Assembly: GCF_018835585.1 (NCBI RefSeq) | Contig: NZ_JAHGVE010000003.1 | Coordinates: 179,615 to 243,614, forward strand | Reading direction: 5' to 3' | DNA from: Pelorhabdus rhamnosifermentans | GTDB taxonomy: Bacteria; Bacillota; Negativicutes; UMGS1260 | Length of the DNA: 64,000 nucleotides | Shown: piece by piece, positions 1 through 8,240 of the stretch | Layout: every line of letters starts with the position of its first letter | How positions within the stretch are numbered: position 1 is the stretch's first letter | Notes under the pieces: generated by a model | What the model was told of the DNA's origin: nothing | The model's database searches: none | What the model saw: only the letters and a program-made list of their open reading frames with translations | Made by a program: the position numbers and the translations under genes

Positions 1-30
1 GACACCGTAATGGAATTGGTGAAAGACTGA
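1..30 (+). CDS. possible 3' end of an upstream gene
   Basis: Read from base 1, nine codons are followed by TGA at 28-30. This may be the tail of a gene that begins outside the window. Nine residues are too few to identify a family, so this rests only on the open frame and on the roughly 130 bases of non-coding sequence that follow before ytaF. Confidence 0.25.
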   Translation, partial: DTVMELVKD

Positions 31-157
31 GACTGAAGATTTAGTAGTCAAGCATAAATAGTTCTATACAGCCATTGAAATTCCATAAATATCCATTGCT
101 TTTATTGATATCGCCAACATAGATTATTAATGTTAGATTTCAAAAGGAGGCAATAGG

Positions 158-763
158 ATGAATTTTATTCCAATGTTACTCATGGCTGTATCATCGAATC
201 TTGACAATTTGGGAGTAGGCGTATCTTATGGTACACGGAAAATTACTTTATCCTCAAGTGCTAATCTTATTGTGGCTCTCATTACAAGTATTGGTACGTT
301 TGTTTCAATCGCTTTTGGAGAGTACATATCTTCTTTTTTATCTTTGAAAATTGCAAACACAATTGGAGCATTGATCATTATCGCTGCAGGCTTTTGGGTA
401 ATTTGGCTTGGAAAACAAGCGGATAGGGAAGATGTACTAGTTAATCAACCCAATCTACTCACGGCAATTATTAAAGATCCCAGTCGCGCTGATTTTGATA
501 AATCTGGAGACATCAGCAATTATGAGGGCATGACCCTTGGGGTGGCTTTAACCATGAATAATCTTTCAGCTGGTATTGGTGGTGGAATGGCCGGCATGAA
601 TCCGGTTGCTACGACAGCATTGGTATTTGTTTTAAGCATAGTAACCTTATGGCTCGGATTTTTCTGTGGAAACCAATATACTTCTCGTTGGTTTGATGAT
701 AAAGCGGGGTTAGTAAGCGGAGCGTTATTAGTAATGATCGGAGTATACGAATATTTAGCTTGA
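158..763 (+). CDS. ytaF: YtaF sporulation membrane protein (MntP-like)
   Basis: A 201-residue integral membrane protein. It opens with a hydrophobic helix followed by SNLDNLGVGVSYG, and a second similar half begins near residue 125 (MTLGVALTMNNLSAGIGGGM). This is the inverted duplicated fold of YtaF/MntP-type transporters, in which the conserved Asn/Asp residues are expected to line a cation path. YtaF proteins are sporulation-linked membrane proteins of Firmicutes; the transported substrate is not known from sequence. The ATG at 158 has an AAAGGAGG ribosome site about 8 bases upstream. A terminator-like hairpin follows, so it is probably transcribed alone or as the last gene of an upstream unit. 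Confidence 0.85.
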   Translation: MNFIPMLLMAVSSNLDNLGVGVSYGTRKITLSSSANLIVALITSIGTFVSIAFGEYISSFLSLKIANTIGALIIIAAGFWVIWLGKQADREDVLVNQPNLLTAIIKDPSRADFDKSGDISNYEGMTLGVALTMNNLSAGIGGGMAGMNPVATTALVFVLSIVTLWLGFFCGNQYTSRWFDDKAGLVSGALLVMIGVYEYLA

Positions 764-783
764 CAAAAACAAATTTTGAATGC

Positions 784-823
784 GAAATTCCCTATTTCAA
801 CTTAGTTTGAGGTAGGGAATTTT
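784..823 (+). terminator. intrinsic terminator after ytaF
   Basis: Near-perfect hairpin: left arm AAATTCCCTATTTCAA at about 785-800, right arm TTGAGGTAGGGAATTT at about 807-822, ending in a T-rich tract. It lies 20 bases past the ytaF stop. Confidence 0.75.
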
Positions 824-989
824 CTTTAAGTTGGCTTTATCTTAGTGGTCAAAGTAGCCAGTTTATAAAGGCATGGTTTACAGCGGGTTAAAATTTAACA
901 TAGCTTTTACATGTGCTTAACTTTTGATTCGAAGGATTGACATATAATAAAAGCGGAGCAAAGACACTAATTTACAGGAGATAAATGTT

Positions 990-1829
990 ATGGCGGCTTT
1001 GGCAGAACAATATATCCGCCCATTTTTGCTGGGTAGGAGAATGATTCAGGCGAAAGTTTCACTTATGAATTTATCCGAATTTATTGCTGAAAGGCGAAAA
1101 GTTGTTCAGGAAGAGCGGCTTGCTGCCCATATAGAAGTTTGCAAAATGGAAATTAGCCATCTTGTGGAGGTACATGTCAGCAAATGTAGTTTTACTTCGC
1201 TGGAGTACGCGTCACTTCTGCTTTCCGGCAAATGCGATTATAAGGGCTTAATCAATTCGATCATTTCGAATATGAATATAGAGGGTTTATCAAAGTCTGT
1301 AAACGAATGGGTGTTTACGGAAATGGAAGATTATTTTGATACTTCTATTTTAAGCCAGGAAGATTTTAAGATTCATACTAAAAAGCTTCTTCCTCCGGTT
1401 TATATCAATCAAGTATTGCAGGAATATATAAATTCTTTACGGGTAACTAGAGCAATGGGGCAAGGGGTAAATAAAATTTGTCAGGAAAGTTTGTCTCAGA
1501 TGGATCTGCCATGGTTGGTAAAACAAGTGACAGATAAAATTGAATTTGGATCAATTTTAATGGGAGCGTTTGATTGTCATCCCGAAGAACAGAAAAAGCG
1601 GCTGGTTCAGCAGATGATTTCCTGTATTAGTGGAATCATTAATCATATAAAAATTCAAGTGAGAAAACAATTTCATGAAAAACTGGTGCAAACCTTTTAT
1701 CAGTTTTATGATGAATATAATAAACAGGATTTGAAATTATTGCTCATGAGCAGGCAAAAGCGTACCAAAAAGAAATGGATCAAGCGCCGGGAACAAGATT
1801 ATATGTACAAGGTTAGTGAAGCGGTATGA
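990..1829 (+). CDS. ytxC: YtxC-like sporulation protein
   Basis: A 279-residue soluble protein without signal peptide or membrane helix, resembling the YtxC family of putative sporulation proteins in length and general character (alpha-helical, charged, basic C-terminus with KRTKKKWIKRR near residues 256-266). The biochemical role of this family is unknown. The ATG at 990 follows an ACAGGAGAT ribosome site at proper spacing. It lies between ytaF and the ATPase group in the same direction, but 160 bases separate it from ytaF and an AT-rich gap from the next gene. The family call is from overall resemblance, not from a short diagnostic motif. Confidence 0.65.
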   Translation: MAALAEQYIRPFLLGRRMIQAKVSLMNLSEFIAERRKVVQEERLAAHIEVCKMEISHLVEVHVSKCSFTSLEYASLLLSGKCDYKGLINSIISNMNIEGLSKSVNEWVFTEMEDYFDTSILSQEDFKIHTKKLLPPVYINQVLQEYINSLRVTRAMGQGVNKICQESLSQMDLPWLVKQVTDKIEFGSILMGAFDCHPEEQKKRLVQQMISCISGIINHIKIQVRKQFHEKLVQTFYQFYDEYNKQDLKLLLMSRQKRTKKKWIKRREQDYMYKVSEAV

Positions 1830-1956
1830 TATATCATACTGCTTTTTTTATTGTTGTAAAAATGATGGGTGATCCTGCATAGCATGGTCGAATTTGGGTA
1901 AATTATTTTTATGCATCGTTAAACATGAGTATCCAGCTAGGAAGGGAAAGATCACT

Positions 1957-2586
1957 ATGCCAACTTTTGAATCGAAAGCAACACGAAAAGGAGAACCGGG
2001 AAGCAGTTTGCGTACCCGTAGTGAGCGACGCAGCCGTGGTCAACGTATGCGGCAACGGCTCTCGGAAACGACGAATCAAGAATCCTCTGAAGGATTAGAT
2101 CAAATTTTTGAGGCTAAGTTGGGGGCCGTTCGGACATATGAGCGCAAATTAACAACAGTAACCGATCCGTATGCCCGAACAGTTCTTCAAAATATGATTA
2201 AGCAGGAACGCAGGGAATTATTGAATCTGACGGAACTTGCCGATCTTGTTGAACAAAGTCCGGATATGGGTGGATTTACTCGGGCGCGCCGGAGAATGGG
2301 TCATCAGCTTAAAATGAGAACCGGACAAGATGCAACATTTTGGCTTGGAACAGCTGCGCTGGGAGCTTTTTTACTGCCTAGCGTGAGAGAAAAACTTAGG
2401 CCGCTTGTTGTTAAGACTGTACAGGGTGTCATGGGATTATCTGAACAGGCCCAGGGGTTGTTCAGTGGTGTTCGTGAAGATTTGGAGGATATAGTTAGTG
2501 AGGCCCAGTTTGAAAAATTCAAGGATTCTATTGACAGTGGAATCCTTGAAGAAACGGTGACAGACCCAAATGGGCCTACTACATAA
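1957..2586 (+). CDS. membrane protein: ferritin-like hairpin plus PacL-like anchor
   Basis: About 209 residues from the ATG at 1957, preceded by AGGAAGGG; an upstream TTG at 1894 lacks a ribosome site and is less likely. The N-terminus is very basic (RTRSERRSRGQRMRQR). The middle (about residues 55-100) is a charged helical pair with Glu/Tyr spacing like rubrerythrin/ferritin-type bundles. A hydrophobic helix (FWLGTAALGAFLLP, about 130-143) follows. The tail VREKLRP...GV...L..QA......VREDLEDIVSEA has the pattern of mycobacterial PacL/DUF1490 proteins: one anchor, then an amphipathic A/V/R-rich stretch ending in D(I/V)xxEA. It is 16 bases upstream of the next small gene and probably in one operon with the tandem ATPase. 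The PacL link is my comparison from memory and is an inference. Confidence 0.6.
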   Translation: MPTFESKATRKGEPGSSLRTRSERRSRGQRMRQRLSETTNQESSEGLDQIFEAKLGAVRTYERKLTTVTDPYARTVLQNMIKQERRELLNLTELADLVEQSPDMGGFTRARRRMGHQLKMRTGQDATFWLGTAALGAFLLPSVREKLRPLVVKTVQGVMGLSEQAQGLFSGVREDLEDIVSEAQFEKFKDSIDSGILEETVTDPNGPTT

Positions 2587-2602
2587 TACAGGAGGAATAA
2601 TC

Positions 2603-2836
2603 ATGGCAGAAGTAAGGGTATTGGGGGAGAAAATTTCTGGAATTACTCAAGGATTAAGGGAGGCTGTAGATTTAAGCATTGAATTACGAGCCCAGTCGTC
2701 TGATTCAAAAGAAGAAGTAACTAAAATCTGGGAAACGTTTTTAAAGGATTTTTTTGGTTATGTTAAGCAGCGTAGCAAGGAGGCCAAAGACAATCTGCTT
2801 TCCGGTATTTCATGGACACGCTTGAAGCTATTCTAA
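2603..2836 (+). CDS. small helical protein of the ATPase group
   Basis: 77 residues from the ATG at 2603, behind a strong CAGGAGGAATAATC ribosome site. The same leader sequence precedes the pentapeptide gene near 10243. The open frame extends upstream to 2570, overlapping the previous stop, but that start has no ribosome site. The protein is amphipathic (KEEVTKIWETFLKDFFGYVKQRSKEAKD) with no clear membrane helix; it may be a peripheral or coiled-coil partner. I do not recognise a family. It sits 64 bases before the P-type ATPase and 16 bases after the preceding membrane protein, so it is probably co-transcribed with both. Confidence 0.6.
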   Translation: MAEVRVLGEKISGITQGLREAVDLSIELRAQSSDSKEEVTKIWETFLKDFFGYVKQRSKEAKDNLLSGISWTRLKLF

Positions 2837-2900
2837 ATATAGTAAAAAAATAGCAAGTGCCTTTTAGAATGGAAAATAAGCGGGATAAAGGGGGATAAGA

Positions 2901-5900
2901 TTGGGAGTAGTGGATACTACGGGAAAGTTTAGGCTAATACCTGGCCGTTTACGGATTGAAGTGGATGGCCTGCGCAGAAATTCTATGCTGGCAGATCGAT
3001 TAAAAGATCATCTTAGTGCCGTAAAAGGTATCCGTGAAGCTACAGCTAATTCGCTTACTGGGCGTTTATTGGTACTTTTTAATTATAAAATTATCGATTT
3101 TCTTCAGATAAAGTCGGAAATAAATGCCGTTGTCAATTCTTACCGGAAGATCAAAGAATTTTATGCCAGAGAAGTGTTTGTAAATCAAGCGGCGGCAACA
3201 GTTGTTGCCGCACCGGTTGTACAGGTAAAATCCAATCCTTGGTTGTATGTACTTACCACTGGCGGTGTCTTAGCAGCTATTACAGCCAAACGGATAACGG
3301 TTGGAAGATCACCACTGGCAGCATCACAGCATGTTTTTAACTTGGCGGCACTTACTACGATTGTTTCAGGTTATCCGTTATTTCGCAGTGGTTTACGGGG
3401 GTTAATACGGCATAGGCGTATCAATCATGATTTGATTATATTTATGGCTTCGTTAGTATTGCTGGCCATGAGGGAAAGTTTGACAGGTTTGTCCATTTTG
3501 TGGCTTGTCCATTTGACAAATCTTTTCCAATTTGTGGCGCAGTCTAAATCCCATGCTCACATCAATAAAATTATCCAACAGAAGCAACGGAAATTATTGA
3601 AATTGGAAAATGACTGTAGACAAGAAATACAGGCGCATGATATCAAAATCGGGGATATTCTTGCTCTTCATTCCGGAGAAAGGGTACCTGTTCAAGGCCA
3701 AGTCATCGCAGGACAAGCAGGAATCAATTGTGCCGCTGTAACCGGTAACTGCCTACCTTATTGGGTTTCGGAAGGCGATACGGTGAGCGCCGGTTCATTC
3801 ATAGAAACAGGTTCACTGCAAATCCGTGTGCTCAAGGTGAGTAGTGTCTCTTTAATGCCGCAGCAATATGATATCTGCAAATATGAAGAAAATTGGCATA
3901 TCAGTGATCGTTATGTGAATAAAGTCATGTGGTGGAGTTTGACGGCCGCAGGTCTTATCTTCCTATTTACCCGGGATGTTGCCCGAAGTATCGCTGTACT
4001 GCTTGCAGGATCACCGGCCGCTATCTCCTTAGCGAGAAGTTCGGCGACAGGTGCGGCTATTGCTCAAGCAACGACGCAAAAGATATATGTGAAAGAGCCG
4101 CGGGCCTTAGAAACTGCCGGCGAAGCAGATACGGTGATTTTGGATAAAACCGGGACGCTTACTGAAGCAGTACCCCATGTCGTCGATATTGCTGCTTGCA
4201 GCACGCTGAGCGAAAATGAGGTTTTGACCTTCGCTGCGGCGGCAGGGCAAAGAGTATGCTACCCGTATAGCAAGGTACTCGTGCTGGAAGCGCGGCGAAG
4301 AGGTCTTCAATTACCAGCGGCTGTCAGCCAATTGGTTCCTCGTATGGGAGTTCGCGCACAAATCGATGCAGAAAAAGAAGTTATCATCGGTAATCAGCTT
4401 CTCATGATGCGAGAGAGAATTCTACTCAGCAGGGTGAGGGCTCAAGTGGCCAGAATGGAACTCAATGGCAATACCGTTCTTTATATTGCCGTCAACAAAA
4501 AAATTTGTGGATTGATTGCCGTAAAGGACAAAATTAAAGCAGAGAGCTTTGAAAGCGTGGCCGCCTTACGCTGTGTAGGGATTGAAAATATTGCCTTGTT
4601 ATCAGGCGATGCAGCGGCGGCTGCTGAAACCGTTGCAGCGACCCTGGATATTCCATATAAATATGGCGGATTGCTGCCAAATGAAAAAGCAAGGATGATA
4701 CAAAATCTAAAAAGGCAAAAATATAAAGTAATTATGGTTGGCGACGGTATTAATGATTCACAAGCGTTGGCGGCCAGTGATGTGGGAATTGCCATGGGGA
4801 AAATAGGCGTCGGTCCGATTATTCATAAGGCTGATATTGTCATAGGAGATGATGACCCGCGCAAAATAGCCAAAACGGTGATTTTAGGCAAAAAGCTTAA
4901 CGAAGTCGTCACCCAGAACATTGCTTTGGCCGCTGGTTTAAATATTATTGGAATTGCATTAGCAGCCGCTCGATTTATTTCGCCGCTGACGGCAGGCTTG
5001 CTTGTCAATATAAGCACACTTGGCGTGGTTTTGAATTCGGGGCGTCTTTTTACTTCCAAACAAACTAGCGTATCTTCAGATACAATGGATTTGCAGCGCT
5101 TTGCGATGGCAAAATCTTTGATTAAAATTACCCATGAGAGTGAAGGGGAAAAAGCCTTATTAGAAAAAAAGTCCTGGCATGGGATGAGTCCGGAAGCGGT
5201 TTGTGAAGCCTTAAGTACTTCCGATAAATTCGGAATTAGTCAAGAGGAAGCGGGCAGGCGGCGTTCAATATATGGTAAGAATGTGTTAGCGGCGCGGCAG
5301 AAGCCTTCTTTCTGGCGGCAATTACTGGATCAGTTCAAAGATTTTATGGTGCAGGTTTTGATCGGGGCTGCAGCTCTAAGTTTCGCGTTGGGCAGAAGCA
5401 AAAATGCCCTTTTGACTGTAGGGATTGTTTCCGCCAATGCATTTCTTGGCGTTGTTCAAGAACGAAAGGCGGGAAGATCTTTAGATGCTCTACAGGAACT
5501 CGCTGCGCCGCAGGCCAGAGCAATTCGTGCAGGCCGAACAGCAAAAATCAATGCTTCAGCCTTGGTTTCCGGTGATGTGATTGTGCTGGAAGCTGGCGAC
5601 AGGGTGCCTGCGGATGCCCGGTTGTTAACTACTGTTCATTTTGAAGTCGAAGAAGCCTCATTGACAGGAGAGACCATACCTGTTAAAAAACAGTGCTTAA
5701 GCATTGAGAGAGCTGAAGTTTCATTAGGTGATCAAAAAAATATGGTGTTTATGGGAACTACGGTTACCAGAGGGAGGGCTACGGCTGTAGTCGTTGCCAC
5801 AGGAATGAACACAGAAATGGGGAAGATTGCATCCTTGCTTGAGGAACACAAGGAAGAACCTACGCCACTGCAACGGCGCCTTGAAGAGTTGGGAAGATAT

Positions 5901-7916
5901 TTAGTTTATGGCTGCTTAGGAGTTTCCGGACTGGTGTTTTTCGCAGGAATCCTGCGAGGGGAAACAATGATCAATATGCTGCAAACCGGAGTTACTTTGG
6001 CTGTCGCGGCCATACCTGAAGGCCTTTCGGCTATTGTTCTTATTGCTTTGGCAATGGGTGTTCAGCGAATGAGTAAACGTAATATTATCGTTCGCAAACT
6101 TTCTTCCATAGAAACATTAGGTTCCGCTACTGTTATTTGTTCAGATAAGACAGGTACGCTCACACAAAATCAAATGACTGTGCGTGAGGTGTTTTCACTG
6201 CGCGGGCAATGGAAAGTTACTGGAGAGGGATACAATCCAACAGGAAAGTTTAGTGATAATAATCAATTTGTGAAGCCAAACAATCTGTTAAAGAAGATAG
6301 TGACTATTGCCGCCTTGTGCAACAATGCTAAGCTAATGAAAACGGAACAGACCCAGCGTCAAGTCATACCATTAAAATCCTGTATGAAAGCAGGCTGGAC
6401 GATTGATGGCGATCCTACTGAGGGAGCTCTCCTTGCGTTAGCTGCTAAAGCGGGAATTAATATCGAACAGTTAACAGAAACTCATTGCCGTGTAGTTGAA
6501 TATCCATTTGAGTCCGAACGGTGCATGATGTCCGTTTTATGTACGGATAAAAGTCAGCAGTCTTTGTTGTACTCAAAAGGAGCGCCGGATAAGATTCTCA
6601 GTCTCTGTACCCATTATACAGATGGGGAAAAGATTTACCCGCTTGATGATGAAATGCGAAAAAAGGTTGAACAAGCTAATGATGCTATGGCATCAAAGGC
6701 ATTAAGAGTGTTGGCTTGTGCGTATCGTCCTATAGATGTGGGATCGCATTATCAAGAGGAAATAACAGTGGAAGAAAGTTTGATTTTTTGTGGGCTTGTG
6801 GGCATGATTGATCCGCCACGGTCGGAAGTTCCGGAAGCCATTGCCAAGTGCCGGCGGGCCGGCGTAAAAGTGGTTATGATTACAGGGGATCATCCGAGCA
6901 CAGCTAAAGCCATTGGAACGGAATTGGGACTACTTGATGACAACAGTAGAATTGTAACTGGCTGGGAAATTGATAAAATGACGGATGACGAGCTTATTGC
7001 GGCTGTGGAAACAGCTCGTATATTTGCCAGAACATCACCTCATCACAAACTACGTATCATAAAAGCGTTTAAAAGCAGAGGCGAAGTAGTTGCAATGACA
7101 GGTGATGGAGTGAATGATGCTCCTGCTGTTAAGGCGGCCGATATTGGTATTGCTATGGGAATGACTGGAACGGATGTTACGAAAGAAGCCGCCTGTATGA
7201 CGTTAGCTGATGACAATTTTGCAACCATAGTGAGAGCGATGGAAGAAGGACGGTCGATCTATGCTAACATACGTAAAGCAATACGTTATTTGGTTGCGAC
7301 AAATATTGGAGAAGTGGTCTTGATGTTTTTGGCTGCAATATTAGGAATGCCATTGCCGTTGATACCGATACAACTCTTGTGGATTAACCTTGTGGGTGAC
7401 GGGCTTCCGGCAGTTGCCCTAGTCAATGATCCGCCTCCAGATGATGTAATGGAGCAAGCTCCGCAGTCAAGTAGCGATAGCGTTTTTGCAAATGGTCTGG
7501 GACGCAAAGTAATGAGCAGAGGTTTGATTATCGGAGTGAGCAGTCTTTTGTTGTATGTCTGGAAACTGCGTGTTAGCGGCAGTATCGTGGCTGCACGTAC
7601 TTTAACGCTGGCGCAGCTGGCGATTAGCCAGTTCATGCATCTTTTTGACTGCCGTATAGAAAAAGGCATGGGGAAAGCAGAGCTTTTAAGTAATAAATGG
7701 CTGCTGGCTGCTGTTGCTCTATCTATGGGGATGGTTGTCGGGGTTATTCAATGGCCTTTATTACAGCCGGTATTTGGTACTGTGTCTTTAACTCCATGGG
7801 AATGGCTGTTGGCGTTTATTGTGGCGTCAATAACTTCGGTTCTTGATTTTTGGGTCGTTGGAAAAATCAATCTGAAGAATTTATCTCAGCGGCCAATAAC
7901 TGCGTTAAGCAATTAA
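2901..7916 (+). CDS. tandem P-type ATPase: degenerate P1B-like half fused to Ca2+-type P2 half
   Basis: 1671 residues, about twice a normal P-type ATPase, from a TTG start behind AAGGGGGAT. Residues 1-75 are a heavy-metal-associated-like fold without CxxC. The first ATPase spans about 105-730: the actuator loop reads TGNC (T281-C284) instead of TGES, the metal helix has SPA at 371-373 where CPC is usual, yet the phosphorylation motif DKTGT (D415) and GDGIND (614-619) remain. The second ATPase begins near 757 with a cation-ATPase N-terminal domain and is complete: TGET at 922, PEGL at 1039-1042, DKTGT with D1082, GDGVND at 1401-1406. In the membrane part N1468/E1471 and N1496/D1500 match SERCA/PacL-type calcium ligands. 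Inference: the second half pumps Ca2+ (or Mn2+) out of the cytoplasm and the first half is regulatory or turns over poorly. Double ATPases such as mycobacterial CtpI/CtpH are the closest architecture I know. Confidence 0.9.
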   Translation: MGVVDTTGKFRLIPGRLRIEVDGLRRNSMLADRLKDHLSAVKGIREATANSLTGRLLVLFNYKIIDFLQIKSEINAVVNSYRKIKEFYAREVFVNQAAATVVAAPVVQVKSNPWLYVLTTGGVLAAITAKRITVGRSPLAASQHVFNLAALTTIVSGYPLFRSGLRGLIRHRRINHDLIIFMASLVLLAMRESLTGLSILWLVHLTNLFQFVAQSKSHAHINKIIQQKQRKLLKLENDCRQEIQAHDIKIGDILALHSGERVPVQGQVIAGQAGINCAAVTGNCLPYWVSEGDTVSAGSFIETGSLQIRVLKVSSVSLMPQQYDICKYEENWHISDRYVNKVMWWSLTAAGLIFLFTRDVARSIAVLLAGSPAAISLARSSATGAAIAQATTQKIYVKEPRALETAGEADTVILDKTGTLTEAVPHVVDIAACSTLSENEVLTFAAAAGQRVCYPYSKVLVLEARRRGLQLPAAVSQLVPRMGVRAQIDAEKEVIIGNQLLMMRERILLSRVRAQVARMELNGNTVLYIAVNKKICGLIAVKDKIKAESFESVAALRCVGIENIALLSGDAAAAAETVAATLDIPYKYGGLLPNEKARMIQNLKRQKYKVIMVGDGINDSQALAASDVGIAMGKIGVGPIIHKADIVIGDDDPRKIAKTVILGKKLNEVVTQNIALAAGLNIIGIALAAARFISPLTAGLLVNISTLGVVLNSGRLFTSKQTSVSSDTMDLQRFAMAKSLIKITHESEGEKALLEKKSWHGMSPEAVCEALSTSDKFGISQEEAGRRRSIYGKNVLAARQKPSFWRQLLDQFKDFMVQVLIGAAALSFALGRSKNALLTVGIVSANAFLGVVQERKAGRSLDALQELAAPQARAIRAGRTAKINASALVSGDVIVLEAGDRVPADARLLTTVHFEVEEASLTGETIPVKKQCLSIERAEVSLGDQKNMVFMGTTVTRGRATAVVVATGMNTEMGKIASLLEEHKEEPTPLQRRLEELGRYLVYGCLGVSGLVFFAGILRGETMINMLQTGVTLAVAAIPEGLSAIVLIALAMGVQRMSKRNIIVRKLSSIETLGSATVICSDKTGTLTQNQMTVREVFSLRGQWKVTGEGYNPTGKFSDNNQFVKPNNLLKKIVTIAALCNNAKLMKTEQTQRQVIPLKSCMKAGWTIDGDPTEGALLALAAKAGINIEQLTETHCRVVEYPFESERCMMSVLCTDKSQQSLLYSKGAPDKILSLCTHYTDGEKIYPLDDEMRKKVEQANDAMASKALRVLACAYRPIDVGSHYQEEITVEESLIFCGLVGMIDPPRSEVPEAIAKCRRAGVKVVMITGDHPSTAKAIGTELGLLDDNSRIVTGWEIDKMTDDELIAAVETARIFARTSPHHKLRIIKAFKSRGEVVAMTGDGVNDAPAVKAADIGIAMGMTGTDVTKEAACMTLADDNFATIVRAMEEGRSIYANIRKAIRYLVATNIGEVVLMFLAAILGMPLPLIPIQLLWINLVGDGLPAVALVNDPPPDDVMEQAPQSSSDSVFANGLGRKVMSRGLIIGVSSLLLYVWKLRVSGSIVAARTLTLAQLAISQFMHLFDCRIEKGMGKAELLSNKWLLAAVALSMGMVVGVIQWPLLQPVFGTVSLTPWEWLLAFIVASITSVLDFWVVGKINLKNLSQRPITALSN

Positions 7917-7955
7917 ATAAAAGCCAATTTAAATTTCATTGATTCCGAATGGTTT

Positions 7956-7991
7956 TCACCTCCTTGCCAATACTAATTAGCAAGGAGGTGA
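7956..7991 (+). promoter_or_regulatory. 12-bp hairpin hiding the ribosome site of the 50-residue gene
   Basis: Left arm TCACCTCCTTGC at 7956-7967 is exactly complementary to GCAAGGAGGTGA at 7980-7991, with a 12-base loop. The right arm is the complete Shine-Dalgarno sequence of the small gene starting at 7996, so folding would block translation. It is also 40 bases after the ATPase stop, but no T-run follows, which argues against a terminator. Confidence 0.7.
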
Positions 7992-7995
7992 TTTA

Positions 7996-8148
7996 ATGTA
8001 TTGGTTAATGGCTCGTCCGGCAATCGGCTGGGGTGCTTGGCTACTTGTTCACGCAATTGGGATTCCCTTTGTTTATGGTGTGGGGAAAACATGCGGTATG
8101 AAAAAGGCACATGGGTCAGAGTCAGTTGAGGAAATGTCGGGAGGTTAA
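7996..8148 (+). CDS. 50-residue single-helix membrane protein
   Basis: A short gene with ATG at 7996 and a near-perfect AAGGAGGTG ribosome site 5 bases upstream, ending TAA at 8146-8148. The product starts MYWLMARPAIGWGAWLLVH, a hydrophobic helix, continues IGIPFVYGVGK, and ends in a hydrophilic tail with one Cys and one His. It is directly downstream of the tandem P-type ATPase on the same strand and followed by a strong terminator, so it is probably the last gene of that operon. Small membrane peptides that modulate P-type ATPases are known (KdpF, phospholamban-type), so a regulatory subunit is a reasonable inference only. I recognise no family. Confidence 0.65.
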   Translation: MYWLMARPAIGWGAWLLVHAIGIPFVYGVGKTCGMKKAHGSESVEEMSGG

Positions 8149-8190
8149 CAAAACAGAGCTTTCACCTTAAACGGTGAAAGCTCTGTTTTG
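8149..8190. terminator. bidirectional terminator, 18-bp perfect stem
   Basis: Arms 8149-8166 and 8173-8190 are perfect reverse complements, with A-run and T-run flanks in both directions. It closes the ATPase operon on the plus strand and may also serve the convergent gene ending at 8241. Confidence 0.9.
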
Positions 8191-8213
8191 CTGTAGAGAA
8201 GCACTAGCGATAG

Positions 8214-8232
8214 CCGCCCGCTTAGCGGGCGG
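8214..8232. terminator. GC-rich hairpin after the convergent minus-strand gene
   Basis: CCGCCCGC at 8214-8221 pairs with GCGGGCGG at 8225-8232 around a 3-base loop, 9 bases beyond the stop of the minus-strand gene. No T-run follows, so termination probably depends on the adjoining A/T-flanked hairpin at 8149-8190. Confidence 0.5.
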
Positions 8233-8240
8233 TCCTGACT

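Noticed and set aside
4107..5544. Several antisense open frames inside the ATPase gene
   Set aside because: No ribosome sites, low-complexity or biased composition, and the plus frame is fully explained by conserved ATPase motifs.
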